A stretch of 5,208 nucleotides of DNA from the NCBI GenBank assembly GCA_030590185.1, contig JAUUZB010000405.1:1-5208 (forward strand), given 5' to 3'. The position numbers and the translations under genes are program-made. Below, piece after piece: positions 1-5,206 of this stretch. The stretch is from Deltaproteobacteria bacterium. Its GTDB lineage: Bacteria; Myxococcota; XYA12-FULL-58-9; JAUUZB01. Within the stretch, counting starts at the first letter, position 1; each line of letters opens with the position of its first letter. Below the pieces are notes generated by a model, which saw only the letters and a list, made by a program, of their open reading frames with translations, made no database searches and was not told where the DNA came from.

Positions 1-2
1 CG

Positions 3-980
3 CCGCGCCTGCGCGATCTGGGGTTCGCGCCGCCGGAGCCGCTTTGCCTGTCGACGAAATCGTCGCTGAGACAACTGTGGCGCGATCGTTTGACCCTCGG
101 CCGCCTCGCCCGCGGGCGGGTAGACGTGGTGCACGCCCACCTATCCCACGACCACGTCCTCGCGGTGGTGGCCGGGGTCCGTCGCCACGTGCCGTTGGTG
201 CGCACCCTGCACGCCGCCCGCACCCTCGAGCCCCGTGTCGGTCAGGCCTGGCTCAACCGACGGGTCGATGGTTGGATCGCCCGCTGCGCTACGCACCGCG
301 AGCGGCTCGAAACCCAGAGTGCCGCCACGGTCGAGCTCATCCCCGGCGGGATCGACGCCACGAGGTTCGTACCGCCGACCGAGGAGCAGCGTTGCTCGGC
401 CCGTCACAGCTTCGGTTTCGCCGATGATGACCGGGTCCTGATCCACGTCGCCTTGATCGCCGACCGCGGACAGGAGGAGCTCAGCGGCGCCGCCGTGCGT
501 GTCAACTCGCCCAATCTGCACCTGCTCTTCGTGGGGCGCGGCGAGCGGGAGGAGCCCCTGAAGCTGTTGTGTCAGGGGGTTGGCTTGGCCGGCAAGGCGC
601 ACTTCCCCGGCTACCTCGCCGAGACGGATCTGCTCCGGGCCTACCACGCCGCAGACGCCGCTTTCCTGGCCCAGCCGGGAAACGACGCCTCGGCCCGCGC
701 CGCAATGGAGGCGATGGCCTGTGGGCTGCCGGTGATCGCCGTCGACCGGGATGCCCTCGGGGAGTTGATCAGCGAGGAGGTCGGCTATCCCCTCGCCGAG
801 CGCGCCCCGGCCGCCATTGCGCAACGGCTCCGGGAGTGGCTCGCGGACGACCACGCCTCGGCCCGCGGCGAGGCGGCCAGGCGTTGGGTCGTCACCGAGC
901 GCAGCCTCGAGCGGGAGGCGACGCGCACCCTCGGGCTCTACGACCAGCTGCTCACGAAGCGTACATCTCGATCACGCTAG
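3..980 (+). CDS. Glycosyltransferase family 4-like protein, 5'-truncated by window edge
   Basis: The reading frame is open from the window edge, so the true start lies outside; the in-frame TTG at 90 is only the first possible start codon inside the window and falls within a conserved stretch. About 325 residues are present; family members usually have 350-400, so a few tens are missing, including the first beta strand and glycine loop. Seen: DVVHAHLSHDH (codons near 123-155) typical of the N-terminal Rossmann domain; ELIPGGIDATRF (near 333-368), the interdomain linker of GT4 enzymes; LHLLFVGRGERE and HFPGYL in the C-terminal domain; and AAMEAMACGLPVIAVD (near 699-746), the nucleotide-sugar site. 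The usual E-x7-E reads D-x7-E here (codons 684 and 708). The usual GR before the phosphate-binding Lys/Arg reads VAL in HVALIADRGQEEL. It likely transfers a sugar to a lipid or envelope glycan at the cytoplasmic side of the membrane; donor and acceptor cannot be told. Its 3' end overlaps the convergent kinase gene by 29 bases. Confidence 0.9.
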   Translation, partial: PRLRDLGFAPPEPLCLSTKSSLRQLWRDRLTLGRLARGRVDVVHAHLSHDHVLAVVAGVRRHVPLVRTLHAARTLEPRVGQAWLNRRVDGWIARCATHRERLETQSAATVELIPGGIDATRFVPPTEEQRCSARHSFGFADDDRVLIHVALIADRGQEELSGAAVRVNSPNLHLLFVGRGEREEPLKLLCQGVGLAGKAHFPGYLAETDLLRAYHAADAAFLAQPGNDASARAAMEAMACGLPVIAVDRDALGELISEEVGYPLAERAPAAIAQRLREWLADDHASARGEAARRWVVTERSLEREATRTLGLYDQLLTKRTSRSR

Positions 981-2397
981 GCGGGGCGGGCAACGTCACG
1001 AACAGGGTGGTGCCGCCGCCCTGGCCGGTTTCGATGGTGACCTCACCGCCCACTAGCTGGGCACGCTCGCGGATACCCAACAGGCCGAGGCCATCGGTCT
1101 CCTGCGGCATCCCCGTGGCCTCGTTGAGCTCGATGCCGCGGCCGTCATCCTCGATGATCACCCGCACCGAGGACTCCCGACGCTCCACCACGACGCTGGC
1201 GCGGGTCGCGTCGGCGTGCTTGGCGACGTTGGTCAGCGCCTCCTGGGTGATGCGGTAGAGGGTGATCTCGATCGGGGTCGGCAGCCGATCGCCGATGTCC
1301 AGACCGATGATCTCGAGCTGGACCTCGACGCCGTGGGTCTTGCTAAACTCCGTGCAGTACCGCTCGAGCGCCGCCTTGAAGCCGACGTCATCCAAGACGC
1401 TGGGATGCAGTCCGCGGGCGAGACGGTTGAGGTCATCGAGGGTGTCGCCGGCGAGCTCGCGCAGCTCCGCGAGGCGTTGTTCCTTGCTTGCCTCGTCTGG
1501 AAGCTCACCGATGACGCGCAGGCCGATCAACAGAGAGGTGAGCGCCTGGGCGGTGACGTCGTGCAGCTCGTGGGCGATGCGGCGGCGCTCCTTTTCTTGG
1601 GCCGTCACTACTTTGTCGACGAAGCGCGCCCGTAGCTGCTCGAGCTCCCGTAGCTCGGTGACGTCGGTGGCATTGACGATGATTGTGTTGGGGCTCGCTT
1701 CGCCGCGCATCGGCGCGAGCACGCCCCGAAAATAACGGTGGGCGCCGTCGCGGAGGATGATCCCGATTTCGAGGTCGACTTCGATCTGGTCCTCGACGAC
1801 CGTGCGCAGGGCCTCCCGGACCCGCTCGTGGTCCTCAGGGGCGACGAAATCGAAGAGCGAACGGTCGCCCAGGCTCGCCGGCGAGTTGTCATTGCCGCGG
1901 TTGACGAACAACAAGCCGCCCGCCGGATCCAGCATCGCGATCATGGTGGGGGCACTGGTGAGAATGGCCTGCAGGCGTTGCTCTGCCTCGCGAGCCGCAC
2001 GTTCGACCGCCCGGCGCTCGGCGATCTCGGTGGCCATCCCAACCTGGCGATTGCGCATCAAGCCGGCCAACGCTCCGATGACGAGCAGGGCCAGGTTGCC
2101 GGGCAGATCGGTCGCGCGAAAACCATGGATGGCCGCACCGCTGTCGATGAAGGTGAAAAAGATCGCGTTGAGCGTGATTGCCAGCGAAGCAACGATCACC
2201 CCACCTTTGATCCCGCCGTGCATGGCGCCCGCGAAGACCGGCAAGATGGCGAAGATCGCCGCGGTCCGACCGATGCGGGGCTCGAGCAGCAGGTAGACCA
2301 GGGAATAGACGGTGAACTCGAGCGCCATCACCCCGACGGTTCGGAGACGCTTGGCGCTCACCCCATCCGTCGGTCTTCGCTCGGTGGTTGCGGGCAT
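952..2397 (-). CDS. Membrane sensor histidine kinase, PAS + HisKA_3 + HATPase_c (NarL/DegS-type)
   Basis: Using the ATG at 2397 the protein has 481 residues. Order of parts: about four hydrophobic helices (roughly 24-39, 45-61, 63-84, 98-114), DUF4118-like in layout; a helical linker (118-142); a PAS domain (about 141-250); a HisKA_3 dimerisation domain with EKERRRIAHELHDVTAQAL, phosphoacceptor His279 (codon 1561-1563); the conserved HPSVLDDVGFKAAL (331-344); then an ATPase domain with N-box QEALTNVAKHA (385-395), G1 box DDGRGI (417-422), G2 box GLGLLGIRERA (436-446) and a final GGGT. All catalytic motifs are intact. The frame stays open upstream to 2592, but that would run into the DUF711 gene and the added residues look non-coding. 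The ATG at 2397 has GGGGG five bases upstream; the ATG at 2418 lacks a Shine-Dalgarno site. It would autophosphorylate and pass phosphate to a LuxR/NarL-type response regulator, none of which is in the window. Probably cotranscribed with the ACT and DUF711 genes. Confidence 0.93.
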   Translation of the reverse strand: MPATTERRPTDGVSAKRLRTVGVMALEFTVYSLVYLLLEPRIGRTAAIFAILPVFAGAMHGGIKGGVIVASLAITLNAIFFTFIDSGAAIHGFRATDLPGNLALLVIGALAGLMRNRQVGMATEIAERRAVERAAREAEQRLQAILTSAPTMIAMLDPAGGLLFVNRGNDNSPASLGDRSLFDFVAPEDHERVREALRTVVEDQIEVDLEIGIILRDGAHRYFRGVLAPMRGEASPNTIIVNATDVTELRELEQLRARFVDKVVTAQEKERRRIAHELHDVTAQALTSLLIGLRVIGELPDEASKEQRLAELRELAGDTLDDLNRLARGLHPSVLDDVGFKAALERYCTEFSKTHGVEVQLEIIGLDIGDRLPTPIEITLYRITQEALTNVAKHADATRASVVVERRESSVRVIIEDDGRGIELNEATGMPQETDGLGLLGIRERAQLVGGEVTIETGQGGGTTLFVTLPAPPSVIEMYAS

Positions 2398-2408
2398 TCC
2401 TACCCCCA
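2393..2408 (-). promoter_or_regulatory. Ribosome binding site and start choice for the histidine kinase
   Basis: Reading the minus strand, GTGGGGGTAGG stands directly before the ATG at 2397-2395, so a run of five G lies five bases from the start. This is a fair though not ideal match to the 16S anti-Shine-Dalgarno sequence. The only other near ATG, at 2418, is preceded by a C/T-rich stretch with no purine block. This decides the 481-residue start over a 488-residue one. Confidence 0.45.
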
Positions 2409-2432
2409 CGACATCCATGTCAGAAGATGTCG
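2409..2432 (-). promoter_or_regulatory. Small inverted repeat in the leader of the histidine kinase gene
   Basis: The 67-base gap between the DUF711 stop and the kinase ATG holds CGACATC (2409-2415) and its complement GATGTCG (2426-2432) around a 10-base loop. A competing hairpin, GACAT-CC-ATGTC (2410-2421), shares one arm. The element ends 11 bases before the preferred start codon and contains the alternative ATG at 2418. In RNA it could partly mask the ribosome site, or in DNA it could be an operator. The stem is only seven base pairs and there is no U-run, so it is not a terminator. Function is inferred and uncertain. Confidence 0.3.
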
Positions 2433-2464
2433 GCTCCGTCGAGACGTTACGGACTAGATACGGA

Positions 2465-3862
2465 TCAATTCCGTAAACCGTGCACCGGCGCTGGCACCCG
2501 TCCCCCCAAGCCGATGAATCCGGCGGAGGAGAAGCGACTGACGTCCATGACGATGGCGTCGCCGAGCAGGCCGCCATATTCCACCACCTCACCGGGCCCC
2601 TTGCCCGGGATCGGCAACAGCCGTGCCGCGGTGGTCTTGTTGTTCATCACCCCGATCGCCATCTGGTCGGCGATGATGGCGGAGATCGTCTCCACCGGGG
2701 TGTCCCCGGGGATGGCGACCATATCGAGGCCGACCGAGCAGATGCTGGTCATCGCTTCGAGGCGCTCGAGGGAGAGCGCCCCAACCCGCACCGCGTCGAC
2801 CATGCCGCGGTCCTCGGAGACCGGAATGAAGGCCCCAGAGAGCCCACCGACATAGGAGGAGCCCATGGCGCCGCCCTTTTTCACCGCGTCGGTCAGCACT
2901 AGTAGGGCCGCGAGGGTGCCCGGGGCGCCGACTCTTTCGAGCCCCATGGTCTCGAGGATGTCAGCGACCGAATCGCCCTCGGCCGGGGTGGGCGCCAGTG
3001 ACAGGTCAACGACGCCGAACTGGACGGGCGATCCGAGCTGCGCCGCCACCACCCGACCGACGAGCTCACCGGCGCGGGTGACCTTGAAGGCCATGCGCTT
3101 GATGACGTCGGCGACGTTGCCGATGTTGAGGCCGGAGGGCGGCGGGTTCTCAAACAGCCGGCGCAGGGCGTGGTGGACAACGCCCGGTCCGCTGATCCCC
3201 ACGTTCAGGGTCGCCTGGTGTTCCCCCACGCCGTGGAAGGCGCCGGCGATGAACGGGTTGTCCTCCACCGCGTTGGCGAAGCAGACGAAGCGAGCGCAGC
3301 CGATGCCGTCCTGGTCGCGGGTGACCTCGGCGATCCCTTTGATAGCCTGGCCGGTGGCGGCCACCGCGTCCATGTTGATCCCGGCGCGGGTACTGGCGAG
3401 GTTGAGGCTGCCGCACAGACGCTCGGTCTTGCCGATCGCCTCGGGCAGCGCCGCGATCAAGGCCGCGTCTCCATTCGCGGTGCCCTTGTGGACCAGGGCG
3501 GAGAAACCGGCCACGTAGTCGATGCCGATCTCCTTGGCCGCCGCGTCGAGGGCGTGGGCAACTTCGACGGCGAGCTCGACCCCGCCGCCGCCGAGGATCA
3601 ACGCCACCGGGGTGACCGAGACGCGCTTGTTGACGATCGGCACACCGAGGTCCGCCTCCACCCGCTCGGCGATACCGACCAACGGACGCGCGACTTCTGT
3701 GACCCGCCGGTAGACGCGGTCCGCGAGGCCGCCGTCATTGCCGGCGAGGTCGAGCAGGGAGAGCCCGAGGGTGACGGTGCGGATGTCGAGGTTCTCAACC
3801 TCGATCATGCGCAGGGTCTCGACGACCTGGTCGAGGCCGGTATGAAAGCCAGAGCGAGCCAT
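2465..3862 (-). CDS. UPF0210 / DUF711 (PFL-family) protein
   Basis: A 465-residue cytosolic protein, full length for UPF0210 (about 450-460). Family signatures seen in order: ETLRMIEVENLDIRTVTLG (15-33), PIVNKRVSVTPVALI (75-89), YVAGFSALVHKG (116-127), STRAGINMDAV (157-167), CFANAVEDNPFIAGAFHGVG (194-213), VGISGPGVV (221-229), VDLSLAPTPAEGDSVADIL (285-303), HVGGLSGAFIPVSED-like YVGGLSGAFIPVSED (337-351), SICSVGLDMVAIPGDTP (373-389), and the terminal GGRVPAPVHGLRN. The family's biochemical role is not established; the fold is related to pyruvate formate-lyase/ribonucleotide reductase barrels, but I see no glycyl-radical loop of the RVxGY type, so I do not claim radical chemistry. The start ATG (3862-3860) overlaps the TAA of the upstream ACT gene as TAATG and has no clear Shine-Dalgarno site, pointing to translational coupling. 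The ACT partner is the usual neighbour and is thought to sense a small ligand for it. Confidence 0.95.
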   Translation of the reverse strand: MARSGFHTGLDQVVETLRMIEVENLDIRTVTLGLSLLDLAGNDGGLADRVYRRVTEVARPLVGIAERVEADLGVPIVNKRVSVTPVALILGGGGVELAVEVAHALDAAAKEIGIDYVAGFSALVHKGTANGDAALIAALPEAIGKTERLCGSLNLASTRAGINMDAVAATGQAIKGIAEVTRDQDGIGCARFVCFANAVEDNPFIAGAFHGVGEHQATLNVGISGPGVVHHALRRLFENPPPSGLNIGNVADVIKRMAFKVTRAGELVGRVVAAQLGSPVQFGVVDLSLAPTPAEGDSVADILETMGLERVGAPGTLAALLVLTDAVKKGGAMGSSYVGGLSGAFIPVSEDRGMVDAVRVGALSLERLEAMTSICSVGLDMVAIPGDTPVETISAIIADQMAIGVMNNKTTAARLLPIPGKGPGEVVEYGGLLGDAIVMDVSRFSSAGFIGLGGRVPAPVHGLRN

Positions 3863-4308
3863 TAGATGCTGTGCATGGCCGAGAGGATGTCGTCGTGCAT
3901 CACCACCACGTGAGCGCCAGCGTCCTTGCCGACCTCCTTGAGCCGCTCGCGCAGCCGCAGGAAACGGGCCCCTTCGCTAGGGGCGTCCCGAATGTCGACC
4001 ACCCAGAGCATGGTGTAGTAGTCGCCGACGATGGTCTGGCTCAGGTCGCGCACGTCGCCGTCGAACTCCTCGATGGCCGAGGCGAGCCGCGAGACCACCC
4101 CGGTGCGATTGAGCCCGTGGGCGGTAACCACCACCCGGGAGGCGTCGCCCAAAGGCCGCTTGGTGACGCCATCGGCGCCACCGCCGAGCATGAGGCTGAG
4201 CTCCGCCGCGATAGCGTCCGCGATCTCGGGGCTGCTCCCCCCGAGCCGCCGCTCCACGGCGCGGGCGATCTCAGCGGCGAGTCTTTCGGGTTCCATGGTG
4301 CCGGACAT
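3862..4308 (-). CDS. ACT-domain protein, UPF0237-type, with N-terminal extension
   Basis: Read from the ATG at 4308 it has 148 residues. Residues about 58-148 form one ACT domain of the UPF0237 type: RVVVTAHGLNRTGVVSRLAS, then VRDLSQTIVGDYYTMLWVVD, and the closing VVMHDDILSAMHSI, matching the family's usual ending. ACT domains bind amino acids or similar small ligands and usually dimerise; here the ligand is unknown. Typical members are about 90 residues, so some 55 extra residues precede the domain. They read as two short amphipathic helices (about 6-22 and 28-40) and a glycine-rich linker, with G/C-ending codons like the rest, so the extension looks translated. Other starts are possible: ATG at 4296, or ATG at 4191, which has GGAG nine bases upstream and gives 109 residues. 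Neither 4308 nor 4296 has a clear Shine-Dalgarno site. First gene of the likely three-gene operon, coupled by TAATG to the DUF711 gene. Confidence 0.88.
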   Translation of the reverse strand: MSGTMEPERLAAEIARAVERRLGGSSPEIADAIAAELSLMLGGGADGVTKRPLGDASRVVVTAHGLNRTGVVSRLASAIEEFDGDVRDLSQTIVGDYYTMLWVVDIRDAPSEGARFLRLRERLKEVGKDAGAHVVVMHDDILSAMHSI

Positions 4309-4417
4309 GGCGCGGTCATTAGCATGGATCGGTGCTGGCAGGCGACTGAGGTCGAGTCGACTTCCACGGGCGTCGAGGCTTGCGCCGTGGGGTCCGGCAT
4401 ACTAATGGGGCCCGGGT
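4309..4417. other. Divergent intergenic region between ACT operon and tRNA-Pro
   Basis: This 109-base gap must hold the promoters for the minus-strand operon and the plus-strand tRNA if neither is read through from outside. For the operon I see no convincing pair of promoter boxes; TAGTAT read on the minus strand near 4401-4406 is a weak -10 candidate without a matching -35. The tRNA candidate is listed separately. Confidence 0.5.
4380..4406 (+). promoter_or_regulatory. Candidate promoter for tRNA-Pro
   Basis: TTGCGC (4380-4385) and ACTAAT (4401-4406) each match four of six bases of the sigma-70 consensus, with a 15-base spacer, slightly short. The -10 would place transcription start about five bases before the mature tRNA end. 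The ACTAAT lies in an A/T-rich spot within otherwise G/C-rich sequence. Assignment is tentative. Confidence 0.3.
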
Positions 4418-4495
4418 CGGGGCGTAGCTCAGCCTGGCTAGAGCACCTGCTTTGGGAGCAGGGGGTCGAGTGTTCGAATCACTTCGCCCCGACCA
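4418..4495 (+). tRNA. tRNA-Pro (anticodon UGG)
   Basis: The cloverleaf folds completely. Acceptor arm CGGGGCG (4418-4424) pairs with CGCCCCG (4485-4491), followed by discriminator A and an encoded CCA (4493-4495). The D stem is GCTC/GAGC (4427-4430 with 4441-4444). The anticodon stem CCTGC/GCAGG (4446-4450 with 4458-4462) encloses the loop TTTGGGA, giving anticodon TGG, which reads proline CCN codons, chiefly CCA. The T stem GAGTG/CACTT (one G-U pair) encloses TTCGAAT. The first acceptor pair C1-G72 is typical of bacterial tRNA-Pro. No terminator is visible directly after it. The sequence to its right is of accessory character, so this 3' end is a possible integration site. Confidence 0.97.
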
Positions 4496-4756
4496 ATCAA
4501 TCCTCTTGCGATTGCGCGTGGTTGGCGACACCACTGGGTGGGTCGATCGGGCTCGTGATCGGGGTGCGGGGACTGAATGGGGACTGGCGGGGAGGCGTTT
4601 GCTACCGCGCAGGCTCGTTCGGCTTCCGCTTGTGCTGCGTTTTGCGGCACGGTCAATTCCGGCCACTTCCCCGGGGCGCCGCGGCCCCCATTGCGCCGGT
4701 CATCGGGTCTCGAGTCGCCATGCCCCTACAATTCACCGCCGCAGCCGGGTAGCAGC

Positions 4757-4882
4757 TCACCGCCGTCCCCCGCGCCCCTTTGTGGTCGCAATTTGCGACC
4801 ACATACCCGTGGCTTGCTCACCACCACCTTCATCCGACAGGACTCGCCGTTCCTCGATGAACGCCGCGAGGTCCGCCGGCCG
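4757..4882 (-). pseudogene. Remnant of an ORF6N-type phage antirepressor/KilA-N-associated gene (tentative)
   Basis: On the minus strand the frame ending at the TGA 4759-4757 reads WSQIATTKGRGGRR just before the stop, preceded by RPADLAAF and VLSDE. From memory, ORF6N-domain proteins have the order RFPxDFxFxL(S/T)xEE, then LRSQIATSK-GRGGRR, then YLPYAFTEHG. Here the same order appears in degraded form with insertions, and a stop codon replaces the expected tyrosine after GRR; I see no clean continuation in any frame. No start codon or ribosome site of its own is evident, and an in-frame extension upstream runs over the hicB-like gene. If correct, this is a ~40-codon internal piece of a DNA-binding domain found in phages and scattered through bacterial accessory regions. 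The alternative is a chance resemblance caused by the palindrome it contains. Confidence 0.4.
4781..4803. repeat. Perfect 11-base inverted repeat (23-base palindrome)
   Basis: TGTGGTCGCAA (4781-4791) and TTGCGACCACA (4793-4803) are exact reverse complements around a single T at 4792. The symmetry stops abruptly: 4780 and 4804 do not pair. A perfect match of this length is very unlikely by chance in a window of this size. It lies within the WSQIATT codons of the ORF6N-like remnant. It could be a relic of that gene's own coding sequence, a dispersed palindromic repeat, or an operator for a dimeric repressor. No T-run follows on either strand, so it is not a typical terminator. Confidence 0.9.
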
Positions 4883-4904
4883 CACCTGTCGGCTCCGTCG
4901 CGCC

Positions 4905-5135
4905 CTACGCCGACACCCGCGCGTCTTCGTCGATATCCTCGGACGGCAAGGCATCGCCATGCTCCGTCATGCTCTCGATGCACAGCTCGGCTGCCACCCG
5001 GGCCTCCCGTGCGGCTTCGTCCGGCGTATCGCCGTGGGCTGCGACGGCGGGACCAAAGGCCGGCACGCGGGCAACATAGCAATCGTCCTCGTCGCTCCAG
5101 GCGACCACGATCCTGTACCGCAATGGCTCGCTCAT
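4905..5135 (-). CDS. HicB-like antitoxin (type II toxin-antitoxin family)
   Basis: The 76-residue product has the HicB partial RNase H-like fold signature: RYRIVVAWSDEDDCYVARVP (6-25), then AHGDTPDEAAREARVAAELC (33-52) and EHGDALPSEDI near the end. This is the compact HicB form with no C-terminal helix-turn-helix or ribbon-helix-helix domain, so DNA binding by itself is doubtful. HicB proteins bind and block the HicA mRNA-cleaving toxin. The ATG at 5135 is well supported: GAGGTG (minus strand, 5146-5141) lies five bases upstream, and the ATG overlaps the TGA of the preceding frame as ATGA, implying translational coupling. In hicAB operons the toxin gene normally comes first, so the truncated upstream gene is where a toxin would be; its visible end is not clearly HicA. 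No second toxin gene follows downstream. The family call is firmer than the antitoxin role. Confidence 0.82.
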   Translation of the reverse strand: MSEPLRYRIVVAWSDEDDCYVARVPAFGPAVAAHGDTPDEAAREARVAAELCIESMTEHGDALPSEDIDEDARVSA

Positions 5136-5206
5136 CCGTCCACCTCGATGTCCGTCGAGTCTAGAATAGCAAGCACCTGCGCAACTTGGTAGGGCTTGGC
5201 TTCGCC
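5132..5206 (-). CDS. C-terminal 24 residues of an unidentified protein, possibly the toxin partner of hicB
   Basis: The frame enters from the right window edge and reads GEAKPYQVAQVLAILDSTDI followed by EVDG and TGA. The stop overlaps the hicB-like ATG by four bases (ATGA), and the hicB ribosome site lies within its last codons. Of the other two minus-strand frames here, one stops at a TAG near 5161 and the other is the in-frame upstream extension of hicB, which is Arg/Ser/Gly-rich and unlike protein. HicA toxins end in a pattern resembling KxGTLRxILRxAGIxVDEF; AILDSTDIEVD has a loose similarity, but the visible part lacks the HicA histidine and is too short to decide. It may instead be an unrelated small protein. 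Operon position favours a toxin; sequence alone does not. Confidence 0.5.
   Translation of the reverse strand, partial: GEAKPYQVAQVLAILDSTDIEVDG
5136..5146 (-). promoter_or_regulatory. Shine-Dalgarno site of the hicB-like gene
   Basis: Read on the minus strand, GAGGTG at 5146-5141 is five bases before the ATG at 5135. It lies within the last codons of the upstream frame (Glu-Val), so ribosomes finishing that frame would end right at the hicB start. It is the best ribosome site in the window. Confidence 0.7.

Larger units (their letters stand above)
4496..4904. other. 409-base stretch without an intact gene, between tRNA-Pro and hicB-like gene
   Basis: Open frames exist on both strands but none has a recognisable protein motif, a plausible ribosome site or family-like length. 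From 4496 to about 4756 I see nothing identifiable: no terminator hairpin with a T-run, no copy of the tRNA 3' end, and no integrase fragment. From about 4757 to 4882 there is the perfect palindrome and the ORF6N-like remnant, listed separately. The stretch is best read as decayed or non-coding accessory DNA. Confidence 0.6.

Noticed and set aside
141..854. 237-codon open frame antisense to the glycosyltransferase.
   Set aside because: It is a complement-strand shadow in high-GC DNA with no recognisable motif, whereas the plus-strand frame has clear family motifs.
1738..2457. Long plus-strand open frames (239 and 179 codons) opposite the histidine kinase.
   Set aside because: They are antisense to well-conserved PAS and membrane parts of the kinase and show no domain of their own.
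2398..2592. N-terminal extension of the histidine kinase up to the ATG at 2592.
   Set aside because: It would overlap the conserved C-terminal codons of DUF711, has no kinase-like sequence, and the ATG at 2397 has a better ribosome site.
4319..4666. Minus-strand frames across the tRNA reading SDSNTRPPAPKAGALARLSY or EVIRTLDPLLPKQVL.
   Set aside because: These are well-known false proteins produced by translating the complement of tRNA genes; the tRNA-Pro fold explains every base.
3871..4752. 293-codon plus-strand frame crossing the ACT gene complement and the tRNA.
   Set aside because: It runs straight through the tRNA gene and opposite a conserved ACT domain, so it cannot be a normal gene.
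4781..4803. Palindrome as a rho-independent terminator for the hicB-like gene or the tRNA.
   Set aside because: The stem leaves a one-base loop and no run of T follows on either strand.
4726..5082. 118-codon minus-strand frame containing MKVVVSKPRVCGRKLRPQ.
   Set aside because: It overlaps the hicB-like gene in another frame, its product is Arg/Gly-rich without motifs, and the palindrome region is better explained by the ORF6N-like frame.
4452..5192. 246-codon plus-strand frame from the tRNA to the right end, and a 195-codon companion frame.
   Set aside because: They start inside or just after the tRNA, are Arg/Pro-rich without motifs, and lie opposite the hicB-like gene with its good ribosome site.
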